64,000 nucleotides of DNA, taken from contig NZ_CP017688.1 in the NCBI RefSeq assembly GCF_001831475.1, positions 1,798,001-1,862,000 of the forward strand. The letters are read 5' to 3'. The DNA comes from Flavobacterium crassostreae (GTDB lineage Bacteria > Bacteroidota > Bacteroidia > Flavobacteriales > Flavobacteriaceae). Positions 7,760-16,106 of this stretch are shown here, piece by piece. Both the position numbers and the translations under genes were made by a program. Under the pieces are notes generated by a model that searched no databases, had not been told where the DNA came from, and saw only the letters and a list, made by a program, of their open reading frames with translations. How positions within the stretch are numbered: position 1 is the first letter of the stretch; each line of letters opens with the position of its first letter.

Positions 7760-9137
7760 ACAGAAGACCATCAAGACACAAATCTCGTTAACTGGGGTTG
7801 GATTGCATACCGGTAAAGAAGTTACAATTACTTTTAAACCAGCTCCAATCAATAATGGTTTTACTTTTGTTAGAGTAGATTTAGAAGGGCACCCAGTAGT
7901 AGAGGCAGATGCCAATTATGTAGTTAATACACAAAGAGGTACCAACTTAGAAAAATTAGGCGTAAAGGTACAAACACCCGAACATGTTTTGGCGGCTTTA
8001 GTAGGCTGTGACCTAGACAACGTTATCATAGAATTAAATGCGTCCGAATTGCCAATTATGGACGGATCTTCTAAATATTTTGTGGCAGCACTTGAAAATG
8101 CTGGTATCGAAGAACAAAACGCAAAACGTAACGTATATGTAGTAAAAGAAGTAATTTCGTATACGGATGAAGCCTCTGGAAGTGAAATACTAATCATGCC
8201 AAGTGATACCTATTCTGTAACCACAATGGTAGATTTTGGCACCAAAATATTAGGTACTCAAAACGCAAACCTTAAAAATATTTCGGATTTTAAAACCCAA
8301 ATAGCAGATTCTAGAACCTTTAGTTTTCTTCATGAGCTCGAAACCTTGTTGGATAACGGTTTGATCAAAGGCGGCGATTTAAACAACGCAATTGTTTATG
8401 TAGATAAAGAAATCTCCGAAGCTACCATGGAAAATCTAAAAGTAGCTTTTGGCAAAGAAGCTATTAATGTAAAACCAAATGGAATTCTAGACAACCTAAC
8501 CTTGCATTATCCTAACGAAGCAGCAAGACATAAATTGCTAGATGTTGTAGGAGATTTAGCTTTGATAGGAACTAAAATTCAAGGAAAAGTCATTGCAAAC
8601 AAACCAGGGCATTTTGTCAATACTCAGTTTGCCAAAAAAATGGCCAAAATCATTAAAATAGAACAACGTAATTATGTACCCGTTTATGACTTGAATCAAG
8701 AGCCATTAATGGATATTCATAAAATCATGGCCGTATTGCCACACCGACCACCATTTTTATTGATTGATCGAATTATCGAAATGTCTGAAACACACGTTGT
8801 GGGTATGAAAAACGTAACCATGAACGAAAATTTCTTTGTAGGTCATTTTCCCGAAGCACCCGTAATGCCAGGAGTTTTAATAGTAGAGGCAATGGCACAA
8901 ACCGGAGGTATTTTAGTGTTAAGTACGGTGCCAGATCCAGAGAATTATTTGACATATTTTATGAAAATTGACAATGTTAAATTTAAGCATAAAGTATTGC
9001 CAGGAGATACCTTGATTTTTAAATGTGATTTAATTACCCCTATCCGAAGAGGAATTTGCCACATGCAAGCCAATGCGTATGCCAACGGAAAATTAGTTGC
9101 AGAAGCAGAATTAATGGCTCAAATAGCCAAAAAATAA
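7752..9137 (+). CDS. lpxC/fabZ: Bifunctional UDP-3-O-acyl-GlcNAc deacetylase / 3-hydroxyacyl-ACP dehydratase (LpxC-FabZ fusion)
   Basis: A fused enzyme typical of Bacteroidota. Residues ~1-300 are LpxC, the committed zinc deacetylase of lipid A synthesis: SLTGVGLHTGKEV near the start, EHVLAALVG (~76-84), LPIMDGSSKYFV and the His-rich HKLLDVVGDLALIG helix (~260-273). Residues ~310-461 are FabZ, the hot-dog dehydratase of fatty-acid elongation: LPHRPPFLLIDRI with the catalytic His, and GHFPEAPVMPGVLIVEAMAQTGG with the catalytic Glu. The start was placed at ATG 7752 (MVKQKTIK), the usual beginning of flavobacterial homologues; ATG 7743 adds three residues. Either overlaps the lpxD stop. The fusion joins acyl-chain supply to its use. 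Confidence 0.93.
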   Translation: MVKQKTIKTQISLTGVGLHTGKEVTITFKPAPINNGFTFVRVDLEGHPVVEADANYVVNTQRGTNLEKLGVKVQTPEHVLAALVGCDLDNVIIELNASELPIMDGSSKYFVAALENAGIEEQNAKRNVYVVKEVISYTDEASGSEILIMPSDTYSVTTMVDFGTKILGTQNANLKNISDFKTQIADSRTFSFLHELETLLDNGLIKGGDLNNAIVYVDKEISEATMENLKVAFGKEAINVKPNGILDNLTLHYPNEAARHKLLDVVGDLALIGTKIQGKVIANKPGHFVNTQFAKKMAKIIKIEQRNYVPVYDLNQEPLMDIHKIMAVLPHRPPFLLIDRIIEMSETHVVGMKNVTMNENFFVGHFPEAPVMPGVLIVEAMAQTGGILVLSTVPDPENYLTYFMKIDNVKFKHKVLPGDTLIFKCDLITPIRRGICHMQANAYANGKLVAEAELMAQIAKK

Positions 9138-9221
9138 TAAAAATTTTAGAATTGTATTAAAGTTTTTTTTAAATAAATTTTAAAGGCTTTTTATAATAAA
9201 CAGAAACGTAAAAAAAAGCAG

Positions 9222-10007
9222 ATGAATCAACCATTAGCATATGTTCATCCTGGCGCAAAAATCGCCAAAAATGTAGTTATAGAACCATTTACCACCATAC
9301 ATAACAACGTAGTTATTGGTGATGGTACCTGGATTGGTTCTAACGTGACCATCATGGAAGGCGCAAGAATTGGTAAGAATTGTAATATATTTCCAGGTGC
9401 CGTAATCTCCGCAGTACCTCAGGATTTAAAATTTGGCGGAGAAGACTCTTTGGCCATCATAGGAGATAATTGCACCATAAGAGAATGCGTAACCATCAAT
9501 AGAGGCACAATTGCATCCGGACAAACCTTAGTAGGAAACAATTGCTTAATTATGGCAGCGGCGCATATAGCCCACGACTGTCATGTTGGTAACAATGCTA
9601 TTATTGTAAACGGAGTACTCTTAGGCGGGCACGTAACAATAGGGAACCATGCAGTAATAGGAGGATTAGCAGCAATACACCAATTTATTAGTGTTGGGGA
9701 TCACGCCATGGTATCCGGTGGATCCTTAGTACGAAAAGACGTACCACCATTTACCAAGGCAGCAAAAGAACCCTTGTCTTATGTAGGGATCAACTCTGTA
9801 GGTTTACGAAGACGAGGGTTTACTTCTGAGAAAATAAAAGAAATTCAAGAAATATACCGAATTTTATACCAAAAAAACTACAATGTAACCCAGGCCTTAG
9901 GTATTATAGAAGCCGAAATGGAAGCTACTCCAGAGCGAGATGAAATTATAGATTTTATACGAAACTCCTCTCGCGGAGTCATGAAAGGCTATACCGGCAA
10001 CTATTAA
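9222..10007 (+). CDS. lpxA: UDP-N-acetylglucosamine O-acyltransferase LpxA
   Basis: 261 residues against 262 in E. coli. It performs the first acylation of UDP-GlcNAc in lipid A synthesis, using 3-hydroxyacyl-ACP. The N-terminal two thirds are hexapeptide repeats beginning HPGAKIAKNVVIEPFTTI. The catalytic His sits in AAHIAHDCHVG (~111-121), and the C-terminal helical part includes LRRRGFTSEKIKEI (~194-207). It follows lpxC-fabZ after 84 bases on the same strand, so the three lipid A genes and the acyl-chain dehydratase form one unit. Confidence 0.94.
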   Translation: MNQPLAYVHPGAKIAKNVVIEPFTTIHNNVVIGDGTWIGSNVTIMEGARIGKNCNIFPGAVISAVPQDLKFGGEDSLAIIGDNCTIRECVTINRGTIASGQTLVGNNCLIMAAAHIAHDCHVGNNAIIVNGVLLGGHVTIGNHAVIGGLAAIHQFISVGDHAMVSGGSLVRKDVPPFTKAAKEPLSYVGINSVGLRRRGFTSEKIKEIQEIYRILYQKNYNVTQALGIIEAEMEATPERDEIIDFIRNSSRGVMKGYTGNY

Positions 10008-10054
10008 TACACACAAAATACACACAACAAATTAATTTAACAAACAACAATAGA

Positions 10055-10621
10055 ATGGCATCTACATCAGATATTAAAAACGGATTATGTATTAAATATA
10101 ATAATGACATTTATAAAATCATTGAATTTTTGCATGTTAAACCAGGAAAAGGACCTGCTTTTGTAAGAACAAAATTAAGAAGCTTAACCAACGGAAAAGT
10201 ATTGGATAACACCTTTTCAGCAGGACATAAAATTGAGGAAGTACGGGTAGAAAACCACAAATTTCAATACCTATATCCCGAAGGAGATGATTTTCATTTT
10301 ATGAATACAGAAACCTTTGAACAAATATCTTTAAACAAAAACATACTAGATTCACCAGGGTTATTAAAAGAAGGAGAAAACGTAATGGTAAGCATCAATA
10401 CCGAAACGGATTTACCACTTTCTGTAGACATGCCTTCGTCGGTAGTTTTAGAGATCACCTATGCAGAGCCAGGAGTAAAAGGAAACACTGCTACAAATGC
10501 CACTAAATCTGCCACCGTAGAAACAGGAGCAATAGTAAACGTGCCTTTGTTTATCAATGAAGGAGACAAAATTAAAATCGACACCACTTCAGGGGCATAT
10601 ATGGAGCGTGTTAAGGAATAA
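10055..10621 (+). CDS. efp: Elongation factor P
   Basis: 188 residues, standard EF-P size, three beta-barrel domains. EF-P enters the ribosomal E site and relieves stalling at polyproline stretches. The modification loop reads HVKPGKGPAFVRTKL, with Lys32 at the tip where E. coli EF-P is beta-lysylated; no modification enzyme is in the window. The C-terminal domain ends with a segment like the family's 'GDKIKIDT-SGEY-ER' (GDKIKIDTTSGAYMERV). It lies 47 bases after lpxA and 12 before the second lpxD-like gene, an order common in flavobacteria. Confidence 0.95.
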   Translation: MASTSDIKNGLCIKYNNDIYKIIEFLHVKPGKGPAFVRTKLRSLTNGKVLDNTFSAGHKIEEVRVENHKFQYLYPEGDDFHFMNTETFEQISLNKNILDSPGLLKEGENVMVSINTETDLPLSVDMPSSVVLEITYAEPGVKGNTATNATKSATVETGAIVNVPLFINEGDKIKIDTTSGAYMERVKE

Positions 10622-10633
10622 TTAAATAATTGT

Positions 10634-11563
10634 ATGAAATTTCCAAAACCCCATTTTTTAAACCAAATTGCAGACTTAATTGGTTGTGCGTATGTTGGTG
10701 ATGCTAATTTTTCTGTAACCGGGATGAACGAAATTCATGTGGTTGAAAAAGGAGATATTATCTTTGTAGACCATCCAAAATATTACGACAAAGCATTACA
10801 GTCTGCCGCTAGTGTTATTTTAATTAATAAAGAAGTTGCCTGTCCAGAAGGAAAAGCATTGTTGGTATCGGAGGATCCATTTAGAGATTTTAATATATTG
10901 ACCAAACATTTTAGACCCTTTCAAGCCTCTAATGTTGCTATTGCTGCAACAGCTACCATAGGCGAAGGAACCGTGATACAGCCCAACGTATTTATAGGCA
11001 ACCACGTTCAGATAGGAAAAAATTGTTTACTACACGCCAATGTGTCTCTTTATGATCATACCGTAATAGGAGATAATGTGATTATCCATTCGGGATCTAT
11101 ATTAGGAGCAGATGCTTTTTATTATAAAAAAAGAGCTACGGGTTATGATCCGTTACTTTCAGCAGGACGCGTTGTGGTTAAGAATAATGTAGGTATAGGA
11201 GCGCTTTGTACCATTGATAAAGGAGTGACGGGAGACACCACAATTGGTGAAGGAACCAAACTAGACAACCAAGTGCATGTTGGGCATGATACCGTAATAG
11301 GAAAAAATTGTTTGATAGCCTCACAAACAGGCATTGCAGGTTGTGTTGTTATAGAAGATGAAGTTACCATTTGGGGGCAAGTAGGTACCACAAGCGGTAT
11401 CACAATAGGTGCCAAAGCCGTGATTTTAGGACAAACTGGAGTAACCAAATCCGTAGAAGGAGGCAAGTCTTATTTTGGTACACCAATTGAAGAATCTAGA
11501 GAAAAGCTCAAACAATTAGCCAATATTAAGAAAATACCAGAAATTCTAACCAAATTAAAGTAA
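10634..11563 (+). CDS. Second LpxD-like UDP-3-O-acylglucosamine N-acyltransferase
   Basis: 309 residues with the LpxD architecture: an N-terminal domain (1-~95), then hexapeptide repeats (ATIGEGTVIQPNVFIGNHV onward) with LDNQVHVGHDTVIG (~212-225) at the catalytic His position, and a short C-terminal tail. It is ~40 residues shorter than the LpxD at 6716 and clearly divergent from it (for instance it has DAFYYKKRATGYDPLLSAGRV where LpxD has DGFGFAPSSDGSYKKIPQIG). It may be an LpxD isozyme of different acyl specificity or an acyltransferase acting on another UDP-sugar. Only 12 bases follow efp and 1 base precedes the next gene, so it sits inside an operon. Confidence 0.82.
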   Translation: MKFPKPHFLNQIADLIGCAYVGDANFSVTGMNEIHVVEKGDIIFVDHPKYYDKALQSAASVILINKEVACPEGKALLVSEDPFRDFNILTKHFRPFQASNVAIAATATIGEGTVIQPNVFIGNHVQIGKNCLLHANVSLYDHTVIGDNVIIHSGSILGADAFYYKKRATGYDPLLSAGRVVVKNNVGIGALCTIDKGVTGDTTIGEGTKLDNQVHVGHDTVIGKNCLIASQTGIAGCVVIEDEVTIWGQVGTTSGITIGAKAVILGQTGVTKSVEGGKSYFGTPIEESREKLKQLANIKKIPEILTKLK

Positions 11564-11564
11564 T

Positions 11565-11927
11565 ATGACCGTAAAGGAAATAATTCAAAACTTTTATAAA
11601 TCTGACGCACTAATAGATAGTGAGATAATGAAAGATTTTTTGCATGCAGAGATTTTAATAGATTGGAATAGCAGCAAAGGTTTTTTGCAATTAGATTATA
11701 AAGCAGTTTTAGAAATGGCAGACGAACTTGCAAAGGCCTACGTGCGCTCCAAAGTACGTATTAGTCATATTATTTCGGAAGGCGATATGGTTAGCGTGCG
11801 GTATTCTCATTATGTTAAAACAATAGAAAACCCAAGAGAAGAGATGCTTTTGGCAAATTTTATAGTACTATGGCAAATTAAAGAAGATAAATTATACCGA
11901 GGTTACCTTATGAGTCAATTATCTTAG
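11565..11927 (+). CDS. NTF2-like (SnoaL-type) small protein
   Basis: 120 residues with the cone-shaped NTF2/SnoaL pattern: N-terminal helices (VKEIIQNFYKSDAL), a short strand with LIDWNSSKGF, then antiparallel strands (KVRISHIISEGDMVSVRYSHYVKT and LLANFIVLWQIKEDKLYRGYLMSQLS). Such proteins bind small hydrophobic ligands or act as isomerases/hydrolases; nothing here shows which. It begins one base after the second lpxD-like gene, implying coupled translation and possibly a role linked to that enzyme. Confidence 0.7.
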   Translation: MTVKEIIQNFYKSDALIDSEIMKDFLHAEILIDWNSSKGFLQLDYKAVLEMADELAKAYVRSKVRISHIISEGDMVSVRYSHYVKTIENPREEMLLANFIVLWQIKEDKLYRGYLMSQLS

Positions 11928-11969
11928 CATATTTTGACAATAAAAGAGCTCAAAATAATTTCAAAACCG

Positions 11970-11977
11970 TACTTTTG
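11970..11977 (+). promoter_or_regulatory. Promoter box (TACTTTTG) before sucD
   Basis: Perfect TAnnTTTG, 37 bases before the sucD ATG, placing the transcript start about 30 bases upstream of the gene. Confidence 0.6.
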
Positions 11978-12013
11978 CATCACAATTTTTAAAAATCACA
12001 TAAAATATATATC

Positions 12014-12886
12014 ATGAGTGTTTTAGTTAATAAAGATTCCAAAATAATTGTTCAAGGATTTACAGGAAGTGAAGGAACTTTCCATGCTTCTCAAATGATT
12101 GAGTACGGTACCAACGTTGTGGGTGGTGTAACTCCAGGAAAAGGAGGGACTACACACTTAGACCGTCCGGTTTTTAACACTGTAAAAGACGCTGTAGTAA
12201 ACGCAGGAGCAGATACCACTATTATTTTTGTACCACCAGCTTTTGCTGCAGATGCAATTATGGAAGCTGCAGATGCAGGAATTAAAGTAATTATTGCAAT
12301 TACAGAAGGAATTCCGGTTGCAGATATGATCAAAGCAAATGCTTACGTAAAAGAAAGAAACGCTAGATTAATCGGGCCAAACTGTCCTGGTATCATTACA
12401 CCTGGAGAAGCTAAAGTAGGTATTATGCCAGGCTTTGTTTTCAAAAAAGGAACTGTAGGTATTGTTTCAAAATCAGGAACATTAACCTATGAAGCTGCAG
12501 ACCAAGTAGTAAAGCAAGGATTAGGAATCACTACTGCCATTGGTATTGGTGGTGATCCAATTATTGGAACTACTACCAAAGAAGCTGTAGAGTTGTTAAT
12601 GAACGATCCAGAAACAGAATGTATTGTTATGATTGGTGAAATTGGAGGACAATTAGAAGCCGATGCAGCAAAATGGATCAAAGAAGATGGTAACCGCAAA
12701 CCAGTAGTAGGTTTTATTGCAGGAGTTACAGCACCAGCTGGACGTACTATGGGACATGCAGGAGCAATTGTAGGTGGAGCAGACGATACCGCTGAGGCTA
12801 AAAAACAAATTATGAGAGACAACGGAATTCACGTGGTTGACTCGCCAGCTGAAATTGGTAAAAAAGTAAAAGAAGTTTTAGGATAG
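12014..12886 (+). CDS. sucD: Succinate-CoA ligase, alpha subunit
   Basis: 290 residues. SucD binds CoA and carries the phosphohistidine in the TCA step between succinyl-CoA and succinate, with substrate-level phosphorylation. The N-terminal Rossmann CoA-binding domain starts [40 protein letters not shown] follows (~121-140) and the active His is in [13 protein letters not shown] (~His248). The beta subunit sucC is not adjacent, as is usual in flavobacteria. It has its own promoter and terminator and is probably monocistronic. Confidence 0.95.
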   Translation: MSVLVNKDSKIIVQGFTGSEGTFHASQMIEYGTNVVGGVTPGKGGTTHLDRPVFNTVKDAVVNAGADTTIIFVPPAFAADAIMEAADAGIKVIIAITEGIPVADMIKANAYVKERNARLIGPNCPGIITPGEAKVGIMPGFVFKKGTVGIVSKSGTLTYEAADQVVKQGLGITTAIGIGGDPIIGTTTKEAVELLMNDPETECIVMIGEIGGQLEADAAKWIKEDGNRKPVVGFIAGVTAPAGRTMGHAGAIVGGADDTAEAKKQIMRDNGIHVVDSPAEIGKKVKEVLG

Positions 12887-12914
12887 TAACCACTATTTTA
12901 AATAAAAATAAAAA

Positions 12915-12941
12915 GAGCCTCACATTTGTGGGGCTTTTTTA
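12915..12941 (+). terminator. Rho-independent terminator after sucD
   Basis: AGCCTCAC pairs with GTGGGGCT (one G-U pair) across ATTT, then six T. Confidence 0.8.
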
Positions 12942-13094
12942 TTAGAATACAAAATTAAAGAAATACATTTGCAATTAATTAAAATAAGCATCATTTGACG
13001 CTTGTTTTATAACAATAGAACCCTGGTTATTTAAACAATAGGCTAATATTTTTGGCTTTTAGAGCTTAAAAACCAATTTAGAAAAATAGTAAAT

Positions 13095-13517
13095 ATGTAC
13101 AAAGAGTTAGAAAAATTTAAAAATAACGATCAATTTTCATTTACACCAGAAGATAGTTTAGAAGAAAAATGCAATGCAACCGATGCAAGCGGCGTGTTTT
13201 TGGTTTATGCAGTAGACCAAGAGAAGGAGTTAATTATGGTAGGTTCTACAGGGACCGTACAAAATAACGGCTCTCTAAAAATAAAAAATGGTGGTTTGTA
13301 TGAAAAAATTGTAAATGGACACCAATTTGCAAAAACAGGCAGAAAATATTCTTGGCCAGCACAAATGAAGTTAGAAAACATTTCTGTTTTGGAAGTAGTG
13401 TGGTACCAAACCTTTGACGAAACAACCAAAGGTATTCCAACAGCTGTAGAAGGACAAATTTTACAAAATTTCTTGGATGCCAATGGCAGATTGCCAAGAT
13501 GGAATGTAGCTTTCTAA
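13095..13517 (+). CDS. Small protein resembling a GIY-YIG domain
   Basis: 140 residues, no signal peptide. The pattern GVFLVYAV (~33-40), then IMVGSTG (~48-54), a helix-rich middle and finally VEGQIL...RLPRWN (~117-137) follows the order of GIY-YIG folds: 'G-(I/V)-(Y/F)...Y', '(Y)VGxS', a metal-binding Glu and a terminal 'P-x-WN'. The Tyr of the YIG triad appears replaced by Met-Val and no clear catalytic Arg could be assigned, so nuclease activity is uncertain. It stands alone between two terminators. Function unknown. Confidence 0.65.
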   Translation: MYKELEKFKNNDQFSFTPEDSLEEKCNATDASGVFLVYAVDQEKELIMVGSTGTVQNNGSLKIKNGGLYEKIVNGHQFAKTGRKYSWPAQMKLENISVLEVVWYQTFDETTKGIPTAVEGQILQNFLDANGRLPRWNVAF

Positions 13518-13542
13518 ACATTTGTTATAGATAGTATAGAGC

Positions 13543-13571
13543 AAAGCTTTACTTCGGTAAAGCTTTTTTTT
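13543..13571 (+). terminator. Terminator with a UUCG tetraloop
   Basis: A perfect 10-bp stem (AAAGCTTTAC/GTAAAGCTTT) closed by the very stable TTCG loop, followed by T7. Confidence 0.9.
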
Positions 13572-13615
13572 ATGCTTAAATGGTGTTTTAGGGCCAATTA
13601 GTTACAAAAAAGGAT

Positions 13616-13623
13616 TACTTTTG
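13616..13623 (+). promoter_or_regulatory. Promoter box (TACTTTTG) of the transporter leader
   Basis: Perfect TAnnTTTG whose expected start point (5-8 bases downstream) coincides with the first base of the folded leader at 13629, which supports both calls. Confidence 0.65.
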
Positions 13624-13628
13624 TAGCC

Positions 13629-13691
13629 GTTATCACGAATCTCTAGGGAGATAGCAACCTGCAGCAACAAGCAAGGTGCTAAAACGATAAG
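13629..13691 (+). promoter_or_regulatory. Candidate SAM-type (S-box-like) riboswitch leader
   Basis: A three-way junction can be drawn: closing stem TTATC (13630-13634) with GATAA (13686-13690); hairpin ATCTC/GAGAT (13639-13652); hairpin ACCTGC/GCAAGGT (13657-13677). The core AGCAACC ... AAGGTGCTAAAAC (13653-13685) is the conserved S-box sequence around the SAM pocket, and TTATCACGA resembles the S-box 5' strand. The kink-turn part of the usual S-box is missing, so this is at best a shortened or variant class. A small hairpin (CCAAA/TTTGG, ~13692-13704) may belong to the expression platform. The downstream gene is a NhaC-family transporter, a family proposed as methionine carriers (MetT) under S-box control. 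Confidence 0.6.
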
Positions 13692-13775
13692 CCAAATTCT
13701 TTGGAAAAAACGTTGTTTTATACTTCCTTTATTTTGCTTTTGTTTTCGTCGTAACTTTAATATTAAATTATTTTT

Positions 13776-15098
13776 ATGACTACATTTTTAAAAAAAACAG
13801 CAAAGCCTTTGGCCTTACTTCCTTTACTGGTTTTTATTTTTACTTTTTTGGGAGCCGGAATTGTCCTAGATGATTTTTATGCCTTTCCATCGCCTGTGGC
13901 TGTATTGGTGGGTATTATTGCGGCTTTTTTGGTGCATCCATTTACTACAGAACAAAAAGTGGCTACGCTGGTAGCGGGTTGTGGGGATAGCAAAATAATA
14001 ACCATGTGTTTGATTTATCTTTTGGCTGGTGGGTTTGCAGTTGTAAGCAAAGCTATGGGCGGGGTAGATGCGGTGGTTAACTTAGGGATTAATACCATTG
14101 CTATTGCGTATTTTCCGTTAGGGATTTTTTTGATAGCTGCTTTTTTGTCTACCGCCACCGGAACTTCTGTGGGGGCAATTGTAGCCTTGGGACCTATTGC
14201 GGTGACTCTTGCAGACAAAAGCGGTGCGTCTTTGCCTTTGATCTCGGGTGCTTTGTTGGGCGGTTCTATGTTTGGGGACAATTTGTCGATGATTAGCGAT
14301 ACGACCATTGCTGCCACCCAATCTTTGGGTTGTGCCTTGAAGGATAAGTTTAAAATGAATGTATTTATTGCGTTTCCTGCGGCAGTGTTTACGGTGTTGG
14401 TTTTGTTTTATTTGGGTTGGAACTCGGAGTTAACCCCGGTTGTTATTGCTAAAACTAGTTTTGATTGGATGGCAATTGTTCCGTATGTTTTGGTGGTTGT
14501 TTTGGCTCTTATGGGCATAAATGTTTTTTTGACCTTGCTTACTGGAACCATTTTGGCGGGGATTATTGGGTATTTTTCGGGTGTTTTCACGGGGATTACT
14601 TTTGCGCAAAAGCTCTACGAAGGTTTTACGGGAATGACGGATATTTTTTTGCTTTCGATGCTTACTGGTGGCTTAGCGGCTATGGTGGCTAAAGCCGGTG
14701 GTATAGATTATTTGTTGGATCAAATAAAAAAAAGGATTAAAAACAAAAAGTCTGCCCAAACCGGGATTGGGGTTTTGGTAGGTTGTGCTAATTTGGCAAT
14801 TGCAAATAATACGGTTTCGATTGTTATTACGGGGCCTATTGCTAAGCAAATTAATGAGGAGTATGGTTTGAATAACAAAAAAACGGCAGCTATTTTGGAT
14901 ATTTTTTCGTGTATTGTACAAGGAATTTTGCCTTATGGTGCGCAGGTTTTGCTGATTTTGAGTTTTGCTAACGGAAAAATAGATTTTTTGGACTTAATCT
15001 CGAATGCTTGGTACCATCTGTTTTTGTTGGGTTGTACTTTGTTTGCTATTTATAGTTCGTATTGGGATAGAGGTGCTAAAAGGTTCTTTGGGATTTAA
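13776..15098 (+). CDS. NhaC-family transporter, possibly a methionine carrier (MetT-like)
   Basis: 440 residues with ~11-12 hydrophobic segments and no signal peptide. The family signatures are FLSTATGTSVGAIVALGPIA (~124-143), GGSMFGDNLSMISDTTIAA (~162-180) and, in the C-terminal half, LAIANNTVSIVITGPIA (~342-358). NhaC proteins are Na+/H+ antiporters, but a subset has been proposed to carry methionine when controlled by SAM riboswitches. The leader at 13629-13691 points to that role here. It is preceded by a terminator and followed by a repeat and fabG, so it is likely transcribed alone. Family is sure; substrate is inference from the leader. Confidence 0.82.
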   Translation: MTTFLKKTAKPLALLPLLVFIFTFLGAGIVLDDFYAFPSPVAVLVGIIAAFLVHPFTTEQKVATLVAGCGDSKIITMCLIYLLAGGFAVVSKAMGGVDAVVNLGINTIAIAYFPLGIFLIAAFLSTATGTSVGAIVALGPIAVTLADKSGASLPLISGALLGGSMFGDNLSMISDTTIAATQSLGCALKDKFKMNVFIAFPAAVFTVLVLFYLGWNSELTPVVIAKTSFDWMAIVPYVLVVVLALMGINVFLTLLTGTILAGIIGYFSGVFTGITFAQKLYEGFTGMTDIFLLSMLTGGLAAMVAKAGGIDYLLDQIKKRIKNKKSAQTGIGVLVGCANLAIANNTVSIVITGPIAKQINEEYGLNNKKTAAILDIFSCIVQGILPYGAQVLLILSFANGKIDFLDLISNAWYHLFLLGCTLFAIYSSYWDRGAKRFFGI

Positions 15099-15156
15099 AA
15101 TTGGATTTTATTGGGGCTTATTGATTTTGAAATTTTTTTTAGGAAAGGAATTATTA

Positions 15157-15164
15157 TATATTTG
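15157..15164 (+). promoter_or_regulatory. Promoter box (TATATTTG) before fabG
   Basis: TAnnTTTG match 124 bases before the fabG ATG. If used, the structured repeat at 15178-15257 would lie in the fabG 5' leader. Confidence 0.45.
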
Positions 15165-15177
15165 GCAAGTCATTTTT

Positions 15178-15257
15178 AGCCCTGATAGCAACGGAAATCC
15201 TTTTATGTTTTTTCTTTAAAAACATAAAAGATTGTAGTGTATAGCAGGAATAGCTCT
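15178..15257 (+). repeat. Structured dispersed repeat, copy A
   Basis: Shares with 26181-26254 and the complement of 34850-34941 the left box (GATAGCA-CGGAAATCCT), a hairpin with copy-specific arms (here TTTTATGTTTTT/AAAAACATAAAA) and the right box (AGATTGTAG-G-ATAGCAGG-A-AGCTC). Sequence divergence with retained pairing in the arms supports a folded RNA or DNA element. It may be the Flavo-1 RNA motif described from flavobacteria (name from memory, unverified). Confidence 0.75.
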
Positions 15258-15287
15258 AAATAAAAAAAAATAAATTAACTTTTGAAT

Positions 15288-16034
15288 ATGAAATTACTAG
15301 AAGGGAAAGTAGCCGTTATAACTGGCGCAAGTCGCGGAATTGGAAAAGGAATTGCAGCTGTTTTTGCAAAACATGGCGCAAATGTTGCCTTTACGTATAG
15401 CTCCTCTGTGGAGTCTGCGGTGGCATTAGAGAAAGAATTGAATGCGTTGGGAGTTAAGGCCAAGGGCTACCAGTCTAATGCGGCAGATTTTAACCAAGCA
15501 CAAACTATGGTAGATGCTGTGCTTGCGGAGTTTGGTACGATTGATATTTTAATTAATAATGCGGGTATTACTAAAGATAATTTATTGATGCGCATGTCTG
15601 AGGCGGATTTTGACCAGGTTATTGAGGTTAATTTGAAATCAGTTTTTAATATGACTAAAGCGGTTCAAAAAACGTTTTTGAAAAACCGAGCGGGTTCTAT
15701 TATTAATATGAGTAGTGTTGTTGGGGTCAAAGGGAACGCAGGACAGACTAATTATGCGGCATCTAAGGCTGGGGTTATTGGTTTTACTAAATCGGTTGCT
15801 TTGGAGTTGGGGTCTCGTAATATTCGATGTAACGCTATTGCTCCAGGTTTTATTGAAACGGAAATGACAGCTAAATTAAATGAGGATGTGGTAAAAGCAT
15901 GGCGCGATGGGGTTCCGTTGAAACGCGGTGGTACTACCGAAGATGTGGCTAATGCGTGTTTGTTTTTGGCGTCGGATTTAAGCGCCTACGTAACCGGACA
16001 GGTCTTAAATGTAGACGGCGGGATGCTAACGTAA
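15288..16034 (+). CDS. fabG: 3-oxoacyl-ACP reductase FabG
   Basis: 248 residues; start at ATG 15288 (MKLLEGKVAVITGASRG). A TTG two codons upstream is an artefact. Short-chain dehydrogenase with the NADPH motif TGASRGIGKGIA (~12-23), NNAGI (~87-91), and the catalytic Ser-Tyr-Lys in INMSSVVGVKGNAGQTNYAASKAG (Ser ~138, Tyr ~151, Lys ~155). The C terminus GQVLNVDGGMLT is typical FabG. It reduces 3-oxoacyl-ACP in each fatty-acid elongation round and supplies 3-hydroxyacyl-ACP for FabZ and the lipid A acyltransferases encoded upstream. Confidence 0.93.
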   Translation: MKLLEGKVAVITGASRGIGKGIAAVFAKHGANVAFTYSSSVESAVALEKELNALGVKAKGYQSNAADFNQAQTMVDAVLAEFGTIDILINNAGITKDNLLMRMSEADFDQVIEVNLKSVFNMTKAVQKTFLKNRAGSIINMSSVVGVKGNAGQTNYAASKAGVIGFTKSVALELGSRNIRCNAIAPGFIETEMTAKLNEDVVKAWRDGVPLKRGGTTEDVANACLFLASDLSAYVTGQVLNVDGGMLT

Positions 16035-16044
16035 TAAATTAGTG

Positions 16045-16052
16045 TAAATTTG
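16045..16052 (+). promoter_or_regulatory. Promoter box (TAAATTTG)
   Basis: TAnnTTTG 55 bases before the VWA gene and just past the fabG stop; suggests independent transcription of the gene at 16107. Confidence 0.5.
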
Positions 16053-16106
16053 CAGCAAGAACTGGGGATACTTGGTTCTGGATCATTTTTTTAAAATTAT
16101 ATACCA

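Noticed and set aside
14465..14692. Gly/Phe/Tyr-rich frame inside the NhaC gene
   Set aside because: Shadow of membrane-segment codons; no start site or homology.
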